64,000 nt of DNA from Candidatus Neomicrothrix sp. UBA2517 (GCA_002341185.1 DDNP01000025.1:22342-86341), one strand, 5' to 3'; counted from the stretch's first letter, positions 50,804 through 60,632 are shown. Notes: generated by a model from the letters alone, not told the origin. A program made the numbers and translations.

Positions 50804-52078
50804 ATGACCGATAGTCTCACAAGAGTGATTGATTTAAAAAGATTACGCGATGAAGAAATCTACAGATCCGGGGTGATTCGAAAAGGCATTGAACCGGAAC
50901 TGATAGACGACGTTCTAAAACGTGAAGAAATTTGCCGTAAGTTACTTCAAGAGGTTGAGGAACTTCGTTCACAACAAAACGCTGCATCAAAAGACATTGG
51001 AAGAGCCAGCCCTGAGGAACGTGACGAAAAGATAGCTGCAGCATCATCAATGAAAGAATCACTTCAGTCAAAAGAAGCTGAATACTCTTCTGCCGCTGAA
51101 ATGCTGGATGACCTAACCATTGCCCTTCCAAATCCAGCAAGTGAAAGATGCCCCGATGGAGGCGAAGAAGATTATGAAGTCATAGAGACCACTGGTGACT
51201 GTAGCCAGGCACCTCCCATGAATCATTCTGAGTATGGCGAATTTATGGATTGGGTTGAAACAGAAAAAGCTTCGGAGAACATGGGAAGCAGGTTTGCATA
51301 TCTCAAAAATGAAGCTGTGTTGCTCGAATTTGCATTAGTTCAATACGTTATGTCAAAACTAGTTGGGAAAGGCTTCACTCCGGTGGTTACTCCAGTTTTG
51401 GTGAGGGAAGAAATGATGATTGATGCTGGTTTTTTCCCTACGGATCGCAACCAGGTTTATGAACTCCCAAAGGATGATTTATTTTTGACAGGTACCAGCG
51501 AAGTTGCGCTAGCCGGTTTGCATCGGGGTGACATATTCGAGGAAGTGAGTCTTCCTGCCAGGTATGTTGGCTACTCGTCGTGTTTTCGCCGTGAGGCTGG
51601 AACATACGGGAAAGATACAACAGGGATTTTTCGCGTTCACCAGTTTGATAAAGTCGAAATGTTCTCATTCTGTAATCCTGAAGAGTCTTGGAACGAACTT
51701 GAAGTGCTTCGTGGAATAGAGCAAGAAATATTGAATGAACTGGGTCTACCTCACCGAGTTATTCTGGTAGCTTCAGGAGACCTTGGTGCTCCTGCTGCTT
51801 TGAAATATGACTGTGAAGTATGGCTTCCTTCTGAAGGCCAATATAGAGAACTCACGAGTTGTTCAAATTACCTTGATTTTTCTGCAAGGAGAATGAGGAC
51901 AAGAGTTAAGAGTGCCGCAGGAAATCAGTTAGCGCACACTTTGAATGGAACGGCATGTGCAATTGGGAGAACCTTGGTATTTTTGATGGAACATTGTCAA
52001 CAGAGTGACGGAAGTTTTGTGGTTCCAGATGCTCTCCGTCCGTTCTGCAACTTAGAAGTAATTCGCCCAAAGCAGTAG
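50804..52078 (+). CDS. serS: Seryl-tRNA synthetase
   Basis: Class II aminoacyl-tRNA synthetase charging tRNA-Ser; the same enzyme also charges tRNA-Sec in selenocysteine users. The 424-residue protein has the N-terminal coiled-coil arm (about residues 30-105) and the catalytic motifs GFTPVVTPVLVREEMM, LTGTSEVALAGLHRGD, SSCFRREAGTYGKDT (motif 2) and HTLNGTACAIGRTLV with the motif 3 Arg. An AGGAC sequence lies just upstream of the ATG. Confidence 0.95.
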   Translation: MTDSLTRVIDLKRLRDEEIYRSGVIRKGIEPELIDDVLKREEICRKLLQEVEELRSQQNAASKDIGRASPEERDEKIAAASSMKESLQSKEAEYSSAAEMLDDLTIALPNPASERCPDGGEEDYEVIETTGDCSQAPPMNHSEYGEFMDWVETEKASENMGSRFAYLKNEAVLLEFALVQYVMSKLVGKGFTPVVTPVLVREEMMIDAGFFPTDRNQVYELPKDDLFLTGTSEVALAGLHRGDIFEEVSLPARYVGYSSCFRREAGTYGKDTTGIFRVHQFDKVEMFSFCNPEESWNELEVLRGIEQEILNELGLPHRVILVASGDLGAPAALKYDCEVWLPSEGQYRELTSCSNYLDFSARRMRTRVKSAAGNQLAHTLNGTACAIGRTLVFLMEHCQQSDGSFVVPDALRPFCNLEVIRPKQ

Positions 52079-52081
52079 TCG

Positions 52082-52921
52082 TTATACTCTCTCAACAGGT
52101 TTTGTAGTTTCGGTGACGAGTGTCATTTCCGGTCGGTTTCGTCGACTCCATTGGAAGAACCGTGTGGCTATCCAAACCCAAAGATATATTCCACCAATAA
52201 GTTTCATGACGAGCCCGGCTAACTGTTGATCGGTCGTTATTCCTATTCCCCAAAGTCTCACGGAATGGTCATAAGCATCGTAAAGGGACCCACCGGCAAA
52301 AGTTAAAAATCCTGCAGGCACAGTTGGGATAACTGACATTAGAAAGAGGTAAACCATTTGCGATGGATAACTTCTTCGTAGTTCTGGAACTGGACTCATA
52401 ACTGGGATCCACATCCATAAAGAAGAGATAAAGACAATTAAGTGAATGAAATAATGGAAAGGTCCGTTTTCTATTGAATAGTTCACCGTGAAAGGGAGAT
52501 GAGTAACGATGATGACGAAATTATAAATAAAACCTGCAACTACCGGTTTAGTTAACTGCTGCACGATAATTCCTGTTTTTCCTGAGGGTGATACGAGGAG
52601 ACGGCCAAGCCACTCAGGGAATGCAAGGAGCAATAAGGGAGGGACAACTAGCGATATGATCAGGTGCTGGAGCATGTGTGCTGAGTAAAGGTATTCTTCT
52701 GAAATATCATGCAAGGGCCAGTCAGAAGCGAACCATAAAAAGGCAATAGCCGCTACGAACGCATACTTGTGTTTTTTCGTTACTACTGGTTCACCACTTT
52801 TGACGGCATTCGGGCCGACGACTTTGATCGCATAATAAGCCAACAAGACGGAACTGAGGACAATGATCCATACTTCAGGGTGAAATTGGTATCGCCAGAT
52901 ATCTGTGCTTGCGGAAAACAT
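52082..52921 (-). CDS. ctaG: CtaG-type cytochrome c oxidase assembly protein
   Basis: Membrane protein of the caa3-oxidase assembly family. The 279-residue protein has about seven predicted helices. The conserved pattern includes SDWPLHDISEEYLYSAHMLQH near residue 66, with histidines likely to bind copper, and THLPFTVNYSIENGPFHYFIH near residue 140, plus PAGFLTFAGGSLY. It is the last gene of the oxidase operon and is convergent with serS, only 3 bases away. Confidence 0.88.
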   Translation of the reverse strand: MFSASTDIWRYQFHPEVWIIVLSSVLLAYYAIKVVGPNAVKSGEPVVTKKHKYAFVAAIAFLWFASDWPLHDISEEYLYSAHMLQHLIISLVVPPLLLLAFPEWLGRLLVSPSGKTGIIVQQLTKPVVAGFIYNFVIIVTHLPFTVNYSIENGPFHYFIHLIVFISSLWMWIPVMSPVPELRRSYPSQMVYLFLMSVIPTVPAGFLTFAGGSLYDAYDHSVRLWGIGITTDQQLAGLVMKLIGGIYLWVWIATRFFQWSRRNRPEMTLVTETTKPVERV

Positions 52922-52994
52922 TACTTATAAGCCTGCCATGGTTTTCCTTGTAAGCAACAATTGATCGGGTGCTTGTGGCATATTTCACTACTAC

Positions 52995-53414
52995 TTAGTG
53001 ATGCCCTCCATCGCCGCCTTTGAAGGAGAATCCTAACCAGAATCCAGCGACTCCTGGTGGCAAGAATAGAAACAATACTTTGATGATTACGTTCCAGTCA
53101 GGGAGAAACCCAAGGGCGAAAGCCATAATGAAATACACAGGCCAAGCAATACACATACCTAGGGTCATCATTTTTGTAAAAATTGAATTGTCGTCTTTGA
53201 GATGCATAAAGACGCCAGCAACGAGGAAGAACTTAACAACCATTAGGAATGAAAGAGTAGTTACCATTAACCATTCAGGCGCTTTATGAACGGACTCGAA
53301 ATAGGTAAATACTTCAATTGCAGTGAAAAAACCTAGGATGAGAGCAGTTTTGATGTAAACCCAGTCTTGTTTTACCCAAGATTCTTCTATTTCTTTATTT
53401 TCAACGGTAGTCAT
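52995..53414 (-). CDS. Cytochrome c oxidase subunit IV (prokaryotic type)
   Basis: Small accessory oxidase subunit. The 139-residue protein has three to four predicted helices with the family pattern LGFFTAIEVFTYF, FLVAGVFMHLKDDNSIF and a Gly/His C-terminal end (FKGGDGGHH). The ATG at 53414 gives the normal length. It lies 7 bases after ctaE and upstream of ctaG. Confidence 0.88.
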   Translation of the reverse strand: MTTVENKEIEESWVKQDWVYIKTALILGFFTAIEVFTYFESVHKAPEWLMVTTLSFLMVVKFFLVAGVFMHLKDDNSIFTKMMTLGMCIAWPVYFIMAFALGFLPDWNVIIKVLFLFLPPGVAGFWLGFSFKGGDGGHH

Positions 53415-53421
53415 GTATTTC

Positions 53422-54018
53422 CTATTGTGGGAACAAGTAGACGATGGTAAAGATGACAATCCATACCACATCAACAAAGTGCCAGTATAGACCGATAATT
53501 TCAAGGCGTTCTTCTTGGGCAGATGTTAGTTTCCCTCTCATTGACTGTATGTACATTGACATGAGGAATATGATTCCGACTGTCACGTGGACGCCATGGA
53601 AACCAGTAAGTGTGAAGAATGCAGTCCCGAATAGATTAGTTGTGTATCCCAGACCCTCTCGGTAGAAAGCAGTGAATTCGTAAACTTGTCCGCCTACAAA
53701 TATCGCTCCGAGAATCGCAGTTGATAGTAGCCAGATCCTGCTTCGGCGGATGTCGTTTCGTCGTAATGCTGTAATAGCCAACACAACAGTGAGGGAACTC
53801 ATGAGGAGAACGAATGAGCTTACTGACGTAAAAGGAATATCGAACATTTCTTCTGGCCCTAGATCAGTTGGGCCTATTCGGTCTTTGTAGAGCATGTAGG
53901 TGGAGATTAAAGCTCCGAAGAGTAGGCAATCTGAACCTAGGAATACCCACATTCCTAACTTGTCATGAGAGACCCCAAGGGTTGTTGTTTCACTCAATGG
54001 TCGTATCCTCACTTGCAT
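53422..54018 (-). CDS. ctaE: Cytochrome c oxidase subunit III
   Basis: Membrane subunit of the aa3 oxidase. The 198-residue protein has five predicted helices and the family signatures KLGMWVFLGSDCLLFGALI near the start, GFHGVHVTVGIIFL near residue 138, and the final IGLYWHFVDVVWIVIFTIVYL. The annotated start overlaps ctaD by 29 bases. A TTG at 53997 with GAGGA 8 bases upstream would give only an 8-base overlap and is a good alternative. Confidence 0.93.
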   Translation of the reverse strand: MQVRIRPLSETTTLGVSHDKLGMWVFLGSDCLLFGALISTYMLYKDRIGPTDLGPEEMFDIPFTSVSSFVLLMSSLTVVLAITALRRNDIRRSRIWLLSTAILGAIFVGGQVYEFTAFYREGLGYTTNLFGTAFFTLTGFHGVHVTVGIIFLMSMYIQSMRGKLTSAQEERLEIIGLYWHFVDVVWIVIFTIVYLFPQ

Positions 54019-56020
54019 TTGTAACTTCTGCTGTTTCTAATTCAGCATAACTGTCTTGGCCATCGCCATGGTCATGGTTGTCTGCGTTGGGGTCGTCGAC
54101 AGGTTCGAAGACCCACCCATAGAGCCCGCCTAGAACGAAGAGGCCGCCTAGAACGCATAGCAATAGATTGTAGATTAGGCCATATCCAATTATTGGGAGA
54201 CCGATAGCTGCTACAAGTGGCCAGTAGGAAGGTGAAGGGAGATGCACATTGGTGTTACTCCCATCATGAGCAACTTCTTCAGCTGTAGCTCTTCTGACAA
54301 CTTGCCCTTCTTCATTTTTGCCCCATTTACGATGCCAGAATTCATCTTGTTTCTCAACATGAATCGTTTCGTCAAAATTGTGTTCTGGTACTGGTGATGC
54401 TGTCATCCATTCTAAGGACCTTGCGTCCCATGGGTCAGGTCCTGGAGCTGGAGTTTTCCCAGCCTTGAAAGCTTTTCGGCTTACGATCACATTTCCTATG
54501 AACATTGCTGTTGCGATAGCTATCATAAATGCGCCGATTGTTGCTACTAAATTCCAGAGATCAAATCCTTGGCCTGAAGAGTAGGTTTGTATTCTTCGAC
54601 TCATTCCTTGAAGACCTAATATGTGCATGGGGCCAAATGTTAGATTAAACCCGATTACCATGACCCAGAAGCTGGATTTTCCGATTTTCTCAGATAAGAA
54701 ATATCCGAATATTTTTGGCCACCAGAAGTAGAAACCACCGAAGAAACCTAGGATGATTCCTCCGAAAATAACGTAGTGGAAATGGGCAACGATGTAGTAG
54801 GTGTCTGTTTGTTGTGAGTCAGCAGCGGCTAAAGAGTGTGTTACTCCAGAAAGGCCTCCAATTGTGAACATAGCTACTACTGCTGTCGCATAGAGCATAG
54901 GTGTGGTAAAACGTATTCGTCCCCCCCACATTGTCGCGAGCCAGTTAAGTATTTTCACGCCTGTAGGTACGGCAATAAACATTGTTGATACTGAAAAGGC
55001 TGCTACTGCAACAGGGCCAACCCCTGAGGCGAACATGTGATGTGCCCACACTCCCCATCCCATGAATCCGATTGCTATACCAGAGAAGACCATGAAGGGG
55101 TATCCGAAGATGGGCTTTCGGCTGAATGTCGGGATGATCTCCGAGATAACGCCGAAACTAGGAAGAATCAAAACATAAACCTCTGGGTGTCCAAAGATCC
55201 AAAATAAGTGCTGCCAGAGAAGTGGGTCAGCTCCTTCGGCAACATTAAAGAAATTTGCACCAAATAGTCGGTCAAAAGTCAGTAAGAACAATGCAACGGA
55301 AATTACTGGCATAGCGAACAGGAGGAGCATCTGGACTATGAAAAGCATCCAGGTGAGGATGGGCATTTTCATAAGTGTCATTCCTGGGGCCCGCATATTC
55401 AGAACAGTAACGATTAGGTTGATTGCACCAACAAGAGAGGCGATTCCGGTGATTTGGAGACCTATTGCAAAGAAGTCAATCCCTTTACTTGGAGAGAAAA
55501 GAACTCCAGTGTTTGGCGAGTATGCAAACCATCCCCCATCAGGTGAGTTCTCCCACCAACCGCCAATGAACATCGAGGATAGAAGAAATAGTCCGCCACC
55601 TAGGAATACCCAGAAGCTGAAAGCATTTAATCTTGGGAAGGCGACGTCTCGTGCCCCAATCTGTAAGGGAATTAGATAGTTTGCGAATGCAGCGCCTAGA
55701 GGAATTGCAGCAAGAAAGACCATAACTACGCCATGCATAGTAAAAACTTGGTTGTAAGTTTCTGCTGAAAGTATTGAATTCCCTGGTCGACTTAATTGGA
55801 GTCGCATAAACAGGGCATAAATTCCTCCGATTACGAAGAAAAGAAGACCGGCAGCACCATACATAATTCCGATTTTTTTATGATCGACGGTAAATAGCCA
55901 GTCTTTCCATCCATTTCCGCCCTGCGGACGGGTAAAGGCTCCAAGTGGTTTTTCAGCTGGTGGTTGTCCTCCTGCTGATTCGAGCTCTAGAGGGGTTTCT
56001 TCGCTTTCAACGATTGTCAT
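53990..56020 (-). CDS. ctaD: Cytochrome c oxidase subunit I, aa3 type
   Basis: Catalytic subunit reducing oxygen to water. The 676-residue protein has 12 core helices plus two extra C-terminal ones. All ligands are present: heme a His in FTMHGVVMVF, CuB His and cross-linked Tyr in IFGHPEVYV, the CuB pair in VWAHHMF, and the heme a3/a pair in YIVAHFHYVIFGG. The D-channel acid lies in GARDVAFPR. A subunit IV-like pair of helices (near residues 605-650) and an acidic tail follow the core. It is the canonical partner of the ligand-less homologue at 58923. Confidence 0.95.
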   Translation of the reverse strand: MTIVESEETPLELESAGGQPPAEKPLGAFTRPQGGNGWKDWLFTVDHKKIGIMYGAAGLLFFVIGGIYALFMRLQLSRPGNSILSAETYNQVFTMHGVVMVFLAAIPLGAAFANYLIPLQIGARDVAFPRLNAFSFWVFLGGGLFLLSSMFIGGWWENSPDGGWFAYSPNTGVLFSPSKGIDFFAIGLQITGIASLVGAINLIVTVLNMRAPGMTLMKMPILTWMLFIVQMLLLFAMPVISVALFLLTFDRLFGANFFNVAEGADPLLWQHLFWIFGHPEVYVLILPSFGVISEIIPTFSRKPIFGYPFMVFSGIAIGFMGWGVWAHHMFASGVGPVAVAAFSVSTMFIAVPTGVKILNWLATMWGGRIRFTTPMLYATAVVAMFTIGGLSGVTHSLAAADSQQTDTYYIVAHFHYVIFGGIILGFFGGFYFWWPKIFGYFLSEKIGKSSFWVMVIGFNLTFGPMHILGLQGMSRRIQTYSSGQGFDLWNLVATIGAFMIAIATAMFIGNVIVSRKAFKAGKTPAPGPDPWDARSLEWMTASPVPEHNFDETIHVEKQDEFWHRKWGKNEEGQVVRRATAEEVAHDGSNTNVHLPSPSYWPLVAAIGLPIIGYGLIYNLLLCVLGGLFVLGGLYGWVFEPVDDPNADNHDHGDGQDSYAELETAEVTNASEDTTIE

Positions 56021-56057
56021 CTTTTGGCTCCGGTATGTGTGGGTGTTAGTGTCATGG

Positions 56058-57356
56058 TTAGTTCAACGTCATTAGGTAATCAACGAGCAGGTCTATTTGA
56101 GCTTCGCTTAAGTTCAGATTCGGCATTCCTCTTGCTTGACCAGGTTGCGCATTTGGTTTTTCTTTAGGTGAATTTCTTAGCCAAGCTTCTAGAGTACCTC
56201 GGGCATAATCGTTTTCTGATATGTCTAGGTATCCGCCTTCGTCTGCTATTTCCTGAGCATTTGGATATAGCTCAAAGAAAGAACCTGCATAGCTGCTCCT
56301 AGAAGCAAAATGTGTGAGGTTGGGGGCTGCCCCACTAGTTAAGTTAGCTGCACCAGTATATTTACCTTGGCTTAAGGTGCCGTCTGAGTGGTTTCTGAAC
56401 TCCTCAATATTGCCGTACATAGCCATTGAGTCAGCTACAGTCTCTCCATTCATTTCTCTTCCTGTCACCCCATTTATTGCATGGCATCGAGCACAGTTTG
56501 TAATGAAGAGTTGTTCGCCTTCGTAGTTGGGATCATCTTCGGCGAGTGGTGTTCTAAATTGTATTTGGTTATCTACCCAAGATGAGAACTCTTCGTGTGG
56601 CAATGCGACGGTGTACATGCGCATGTAGGCGTGACTCAAACCGCAGAACTCTGTACATTGCCCGGCGAAGCGTCCGACTTCATTTGATTGAATTACCCAA
56701 GGCGTTGTCCTTCCAGGAACAGCATCTTTTTTTCCGTTGAGACGTGGAATCCAAAAGCTGTGGATCACATCTCGTGATGTTGTGTAAATTCGAACATCTT
56801 GGTCAACAGGTATAACGATTTCGTTAGCAGTTACGAAGTGTGGTTCGTTGGCGCCTTCGATACCGTCAAGATAATAGTGATATTCCCACCACCACTGTTG
56901 GCCAACAACTAGAACTTCGACGTCAGGATACGTAGCACCTTCTGGTGCGGCATCAACGTCATCGAGGTTTAGTAGGAATCCAACACTGAATATAGCGATA
57001 GCTGCCATTAGGATCGTAGGGCCGATTGTCCAGCTTATTTCTGCACCGAAATGGCCGTGTACCTGTTCGGGGAACTCCTCATCTGTGTATCCGCCGTCAA
57101 ATGATTCTTCATTTTTTTTTGGTGCTCTAACTTTATATTTCCAACCGATATAGAGCACAGCTCCTTGAATAAAGATGAAGACAATTCCAGCAATGACAAA
57201 GATCGGATTAATAAGGTCGCTGATACCTTCAGACTTTCTTCCGGCTGGGTCGAGCGTGTCTAGTGGCGCATTACCAGCGCAGCCAGTTAGAGCAAGAAAT
57301 GCGAAGGTTGCAAGGCCTAAAGCCCATGTTATTTTCCTTTTTAAGGGGGCATTCAT
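56058..57356 (-). CDS. ctaC: Cytochrome c oxidase subunit II with fused cytochrome c domain
   Basis: Accepts electrons from cytochrome c via CuA. The 432-residue protein has a lipoprotein-type signal peptide with LTGC near residue 25, two helices, then the cupredoxin domain with CuA ligands in DVIHSFWIP and GQCTEFCGLSHAYM. A C-terminal cytochrome c domain has CARCH and a late Met in ARGMPNL, making this a caa3-type subunit. The ATG at 57356 is chosen because it starts the signal peptide; a GTG at 57431 overlapping the previous gene is the alternative. Confidence 0.93.
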   Translation of the reverse strand: MNAPLKRKITWALGLATFAFLALTGCAGNAPLDTLDPAGRKSEGISDLINPIFVIAGIVFIFIQGAVLYIGWKYKVRAPKKNEESFDGGYTDEEFPEQVHGHFGAEISWTIGPTILMAAIAIFSVGFLLNLDDVDAAPEGATYPDVEVLVVGQQWWWEYHYYLDGIEGANEPHFVTANEIVIPVDQDVRIYTTSRDVIHSFWIPRLNGKKDAVPGRTTPWVIQSNEVGRFAGQCTEFCGLSHAYMRMYTVALPHEEFSSWVDNQIQFRTPLAEDDPNYEGEQLFITNCARCHAINGVTGREMNGETVADSMAMYGNIEEFRNHSDGTLSQGKYTGAANLTSGAAPNLTHFASRSSYAGSFFELYPNAQEIADEGGYLDISENDYARGTLEAWLRNSPKEKPNAQPGQARGMPNLNLSEAQIDLLVDYLMTLN

Positions 57357-57427
57357 CTGCGGTTCTTTCTGTGACCTACAATTCAAGTTTTGCTTGCTTT
57401 TGGCCCCATAGCCAAGTTTGGGAGAGG

Positions 57428-58309
57428 TCACTTGTCACTCTCTTTCATATCACTATGGCTGCCCTGATCGGAATGTTCCTCGCCGTTTTCTCCTTCATGT
57501 GATTCAGAGTGCTCTGAATGCTCGCCATGATGGTGGGACATGTCGCGTTCTCCGACAACAGCGGAGGCTACTCCTGAGGCTAATAAGGCTATTGCCCCGG
57601 TTGCTAATACACCTGCTACAACATTTCTATTGACTTTTTCCGCTAAAGCAAATGCTAGTGCTGACAAAAAGACAACAGCTGAAATTATAACTGCTACCCA
57701 AATAGCCCATGATTTTGAGACAGCTAGGAAAATTCGGGATGCACATATTACAGCGACGGCTATTCCTATGACTCCTAAAATAGGAACCTCAACCGGTTTC
57801 ATAATTCTGTTTCGAAGTTCAGCATTAGCTATTGGGTCTCCGGTCGCTCGATCAGCCCATGCGCTCATCATCAGTTCAAATGCTGTGGTCAAAATTAGAA
57901 TGAGTCCGACGACAAAGATAGCTGCATGCGTGACTAAGCCGGTTACAAGTGTTCCTAAACCGACAGCTCCAATAATTGGCCAATAGTTGTATGACACAGG
58001 GCTTTGAGCAGGTGGGAGTGTCCCATCGTTTAATTCAGAAACCGCATCTGAATCTGCGTCTCGGAATGCAGTAAGCATTATGGCTAAACCGGCAGATACT
58101 ATGGCGAACATTACGAGTATCACGTAGCCGACATGATCACCTACTCCTCCAGACCAGCCAAGGCTTGCTGCTCCGACCCAAACTTCAGCGTCAATGAAAC
58201 CGAGGTAATCAGCGCCTCCTCCGTCTCCAGTTACAACGGCGTAGAAGAAAGCAGCGATGAGTCCAAACCCTGCGAAACCCATAAAGAGTCGAAATCCTGG
58301 TGAAAACAT
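57428..58309 (-). CDS. Unknown multi-helix membrane protein with His-rich tail in the oxidase operon
   Basis: I do not recognise this family. The 293-residue protein has about seven predicted helices and an extended C-terminal tail rich in His, Glu and Ser (SHHHGEHSEHSESHEG and similar), likely to bind metals such as copper. It lies 18 bases after the subunit III-like gene and upstream of ctaC, so it is probably an oxidase accessory or copper-delivery subunit. This role is inferred from position. Confidence 0.75.
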   Translation of the reverse strand: MFSPGFRLFMGFAGFGLIAAFFYAVVTGDGGGADYLGFIDAEVWVGAASLGWSGGVGDHVGYVILVMFAIVSAGLAIMLTAFRDADSDAVSELNDGTLPPAQSPVSYNYWPIIGAVGLGTLVTGLVTHAAIFVVGLILILTTAFELMMSAWADRATGDPIANAELRNRIMKPVEVPILGVIGIAVAVICASRIFLAVSKSWAIWVAVIISAVVFLSALAFALAEKVNRNVVAGVLATGAIALLASGVASAVVGERDMSHHHGEHSEHSESHEGENGEEHSDQGSHSDMKESDK

Positions 58310-58326
58310 TTCTTACATTCCCCTTT

Positions 58327-58926
58327 TCACTTCGCTATATAGACGGCAATCCAGATAATGAAATAAATGAATACTAGTGAGTACCAATACAACGAAGCAG
58401 CAACAACGCCGTCTGTTTGTTTGCTTCCATATTGCCCTGCCATTGTTCGAAATCCTGTCAAAGTGAGAATAATCATTCCAATGACTACCGCTACTAAATA
58501 ACTCCCAACAATTGTAAAGATCAGAGTTGCAGCAGTGGTAGGTCCCTCATCGGCGATGAGATTAGTTTGAGATAGGTGCCAAGTAGTTTGTACCACAACC
58601 ATTGCCCCCATAACTACTGTCGTTCCAATACCCAGAAGAGCATGCTGCCGATCGTCACGTTTAATGGAGTAAACAGCCCATTGCATGACAACTATCGAAA
58701 TAATGAGCGTCCAGATAACCATTCCTGGTTGAGTGAGTTCAATTTTTGCTTTGTTGGGAATCCATGGAAGTCCTTCAGCGCGTACCAGAGCCCTTTCTTT
58801 CAAATAGACACCAAATACTGAAGCGAAATACATAACCATTGCGGCAACTGTAAAGCCCGTTGCAACCAGCGGGGTGCGTCCTCGTACTGGAGGCGCTAGT
58901 GGAAGATCGTTTGTTCGTAAGTTCAT
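58327..58926 (-). CDS. Cytochrome c oxidase subunit III-like protein
   Basis: The 199-residue protein has five predicted helices in a subunit III-like layout (LVATGFTVAAMVMYFASVFGVY, VVMQWAVYSIKRDDRQHALLG and the end ASLYWYSLVFIYFIIWIAVYI). The motif near the end is a weak version of the YWHFVDVVWIVIF pattern of true subunit III. It is coupled to the ligand-less subunit I homologue by a 4-base overlap, so the two probably form a pair separate from CtaD and CtaE. Confidence 0.78.
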   Translation of the reverse strand: MNLRTNDLPLAPPVRGRTPLVATGFTVAAMVMYFASVFGVYLKERALVRAEGLPWIPNKAKIELTQPGMVIWTLIISIVVMQWAVYSIKRDDRQHALLGIGTTVVMGAMVVVQTTWHLSQTNLIADEGPTTAATLIFTIVGSYLVAVVIGMIILTLTGFRTMAGQYGSKQTDGVVAASLYWYSLVFIYFIIWIAVYIAK

Positions 58927-60632
58927 TCGCCTCCGCCTCCTACTTCTAGTAGAGGTCGTTCGGAAGTAACGACTGGTGGCTCAGCAAAATTTCCTGATGG
59001 TGGCGGTGATTGGGTTGACCATTCTAAGGTATGGCCGTTCCAAGGGTTATCTACATCCTCGTTGGACCCTTTACCTAAGAAAATGGAAACAGATAGATCA
59101 AGTAGGACGAGTGATATGCCCCCTATTAACAAGATAGAGCCAATGAACCCAACTATATTCAAGAACTCAACTGCGTCTTTGTTCCAAACTCCAATATTTG
59201 AAGTTGATAGATAAACATCGTCTCCTTCATCCAAGAATCCGTTGATAAGGTTTGATCCTCCAGATAGCAGAAGTCCTCCCAATAATGAGAGACCTGCAAG
59301 AACTCCAAGATTGTTGTTCATCTTCTTGCCAAAGATTTTTGGTGACCAATAATACAGACCCGCTATTGATGCAATAAGAGAAGCTAGTAGAGCATGCTCC
59401 ATCACTGCGGTGGCGATAACGGTTCCTTGTAGGTCTTTAAGCCAATTCACTAGTCCGCTAAGCCAATCACTGTCGATCTCTTGTATTGCTCCTATTGCTG
59501 GTCCAGATACATGTAAGGCTGAAAGCGTTGTTCCCACTAGGAGGCTAATCATTGACATTAGAGCTAGAACAAGTTGCGCTGAGAACTTAGGTTTTCCTTT
59601 AATTAATGTGTCAGTTAACCCTCCCAGGAAAATTAAAACAGGTAGCACTACGAGCAGTCCCATTGCGACAAATACCGCTTGATCGCTAACATCAGCATTG
59701 AAGAATGGTTGGGCAAAAGCACCGAATGAAAGTACTCCAAGAGCGCCTATACCAATTTGTTGAACGACGTATTGCTTCTGCGCTCTGTTAGTAGCGACAG
59801 GAATAATCTCACCGGCTATCCCAAGAACTGGAATAGCGAAAGCAAAGATCATGGGTTGAGACCAGAGCCAAGAAAGTTGACCCCATATGTTTTCAACATT
59901 TCCATAACGGAGTGCATCTGCTCCTTGAAAGTCAACCCAGGAAACCATTAAATTCCCGAGCCATACTGGGATTGCAAGTACCCAAACCCCGGTGGCAACA
60001 AGCACTGACCAACTAAATAGCGGAAGTTCAAAAAGGGTCATTCCTTGAGGTCTTTGAGTCACTATTGTCGCAATGAGTGTTATGGAAGCAAGTAGCACCG
60101 CTATGGCTACCATCGCTATTGATAGAATTGACAGTTCTGTCGCTTCAGGATCCATTCCTTGGGCAAACTCTGTGAGAGATTCGGGGACACCAAGACCTCC
60201 GTCAGAAAATACGGTAACGACATGGATCAGAATTCCTACGAGCCAAGCCCAAAATGCAGCTGCAGCCGCCCGAGGGAATGCCACTGATGGAGCGCCTATT
60301 TGTAGGGGAACTAAATATGTAGCTAGTCCAAGTATTAGTGGAATCACGCAGAAAAACAATAAAGAAGTTCTTGAGAGACTCCATGTTTGAAAATATTGAT
60401 TGTTGGACCCGAAGTCAAGAATTGATGTTCCACCTATGTTGATTCGTTCAAGCCGAACAAGAAAATGGAGGATGAGAGAAAGGAATCCGCCTGTTAAACC
60501 AAACAAAATGTACAAGCGTCCTAAGTTCTTATGGTCAGCAGTACCAAAAATACCCGCTAGACCCCCTAATTCAAGGGACCTTATTTCCATGTCTTCTGTG
60601 TTGTCTTTGGTTAAAGGTTGATTTTCAGTCAC
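58923..60632 (-). CDS. Heme-copper oxidase subunit I homologue lacking heme and copper ligands
   Basis: A 569-residue, 12-helix membrane protein homologous to subunit I: DHKNLGRLY at the start, YLVPLQIGAPSVAFPR, SQPMIFAFAIPVLGIAGEIIP and YYWSPKIFGKK align with CtaD of this operon. Every catalytic position differs. The helix II heme His is Ser, the HPEVY motif is QPMIF, the CuB His pair is Gln-Pro, and the AHFH segment is AVME in ungapped alignment (one nearby His remains). The D-channel Asp is Ser. It cannot reduce oxygen as subunit I does. It is first in the operon, followed by the subunit III-like gene, and probably has a structural or regulatory role. Confidence 0.85.
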   Translation of the reverse strand: MTENQPLTKDNTEDMEIRSLELGGLAGIFGTADHKNLGRLYILFGLTGGFLSLILHFLVRLERINIGGTSILDFGSNNQYFQTWSLSRTSLLFFCVIPLILGLATYLVPLQIGAPSVAFPRAAAAAFWAWLVGILIHVVTVFSDGGLGVPESLTEFAQGMDPEATELSILSIAMVAIAVLLASITLIATIVTQRPQGMTLFELPLFSWSVLVATGVWVLAIPVWLGNLMVSWVDFQGADALRYGNVENIWGQLSWLWSQPMIFAFAIPVLGIAGEIIPVATNRAQKQYVVQQIGIGALGVLSFGAFAQPFFNADVSDQAVFVAMGLLVVLPVLIFLGGLTDTLIKGKPKFSAQLVLALMSMISLLVGTTLSALHVSGPAIGAIQEIDSDWLSGLVNWLKDLQGTVIATAVMEHALLASLIASIAGLYYWSPKIFGKKMNNNLGVLAGLSLLGGLLLSGGSNLINGFLDEGDDVYLSTSNIGVWNKDAVEFLNIVGFIGSILLIGGISLVLLDLSVSIFLGKGSNEDVDNPWNGHTLEWSTQSPPPSGNFAEPPVVTSERPLLEVGGGGE

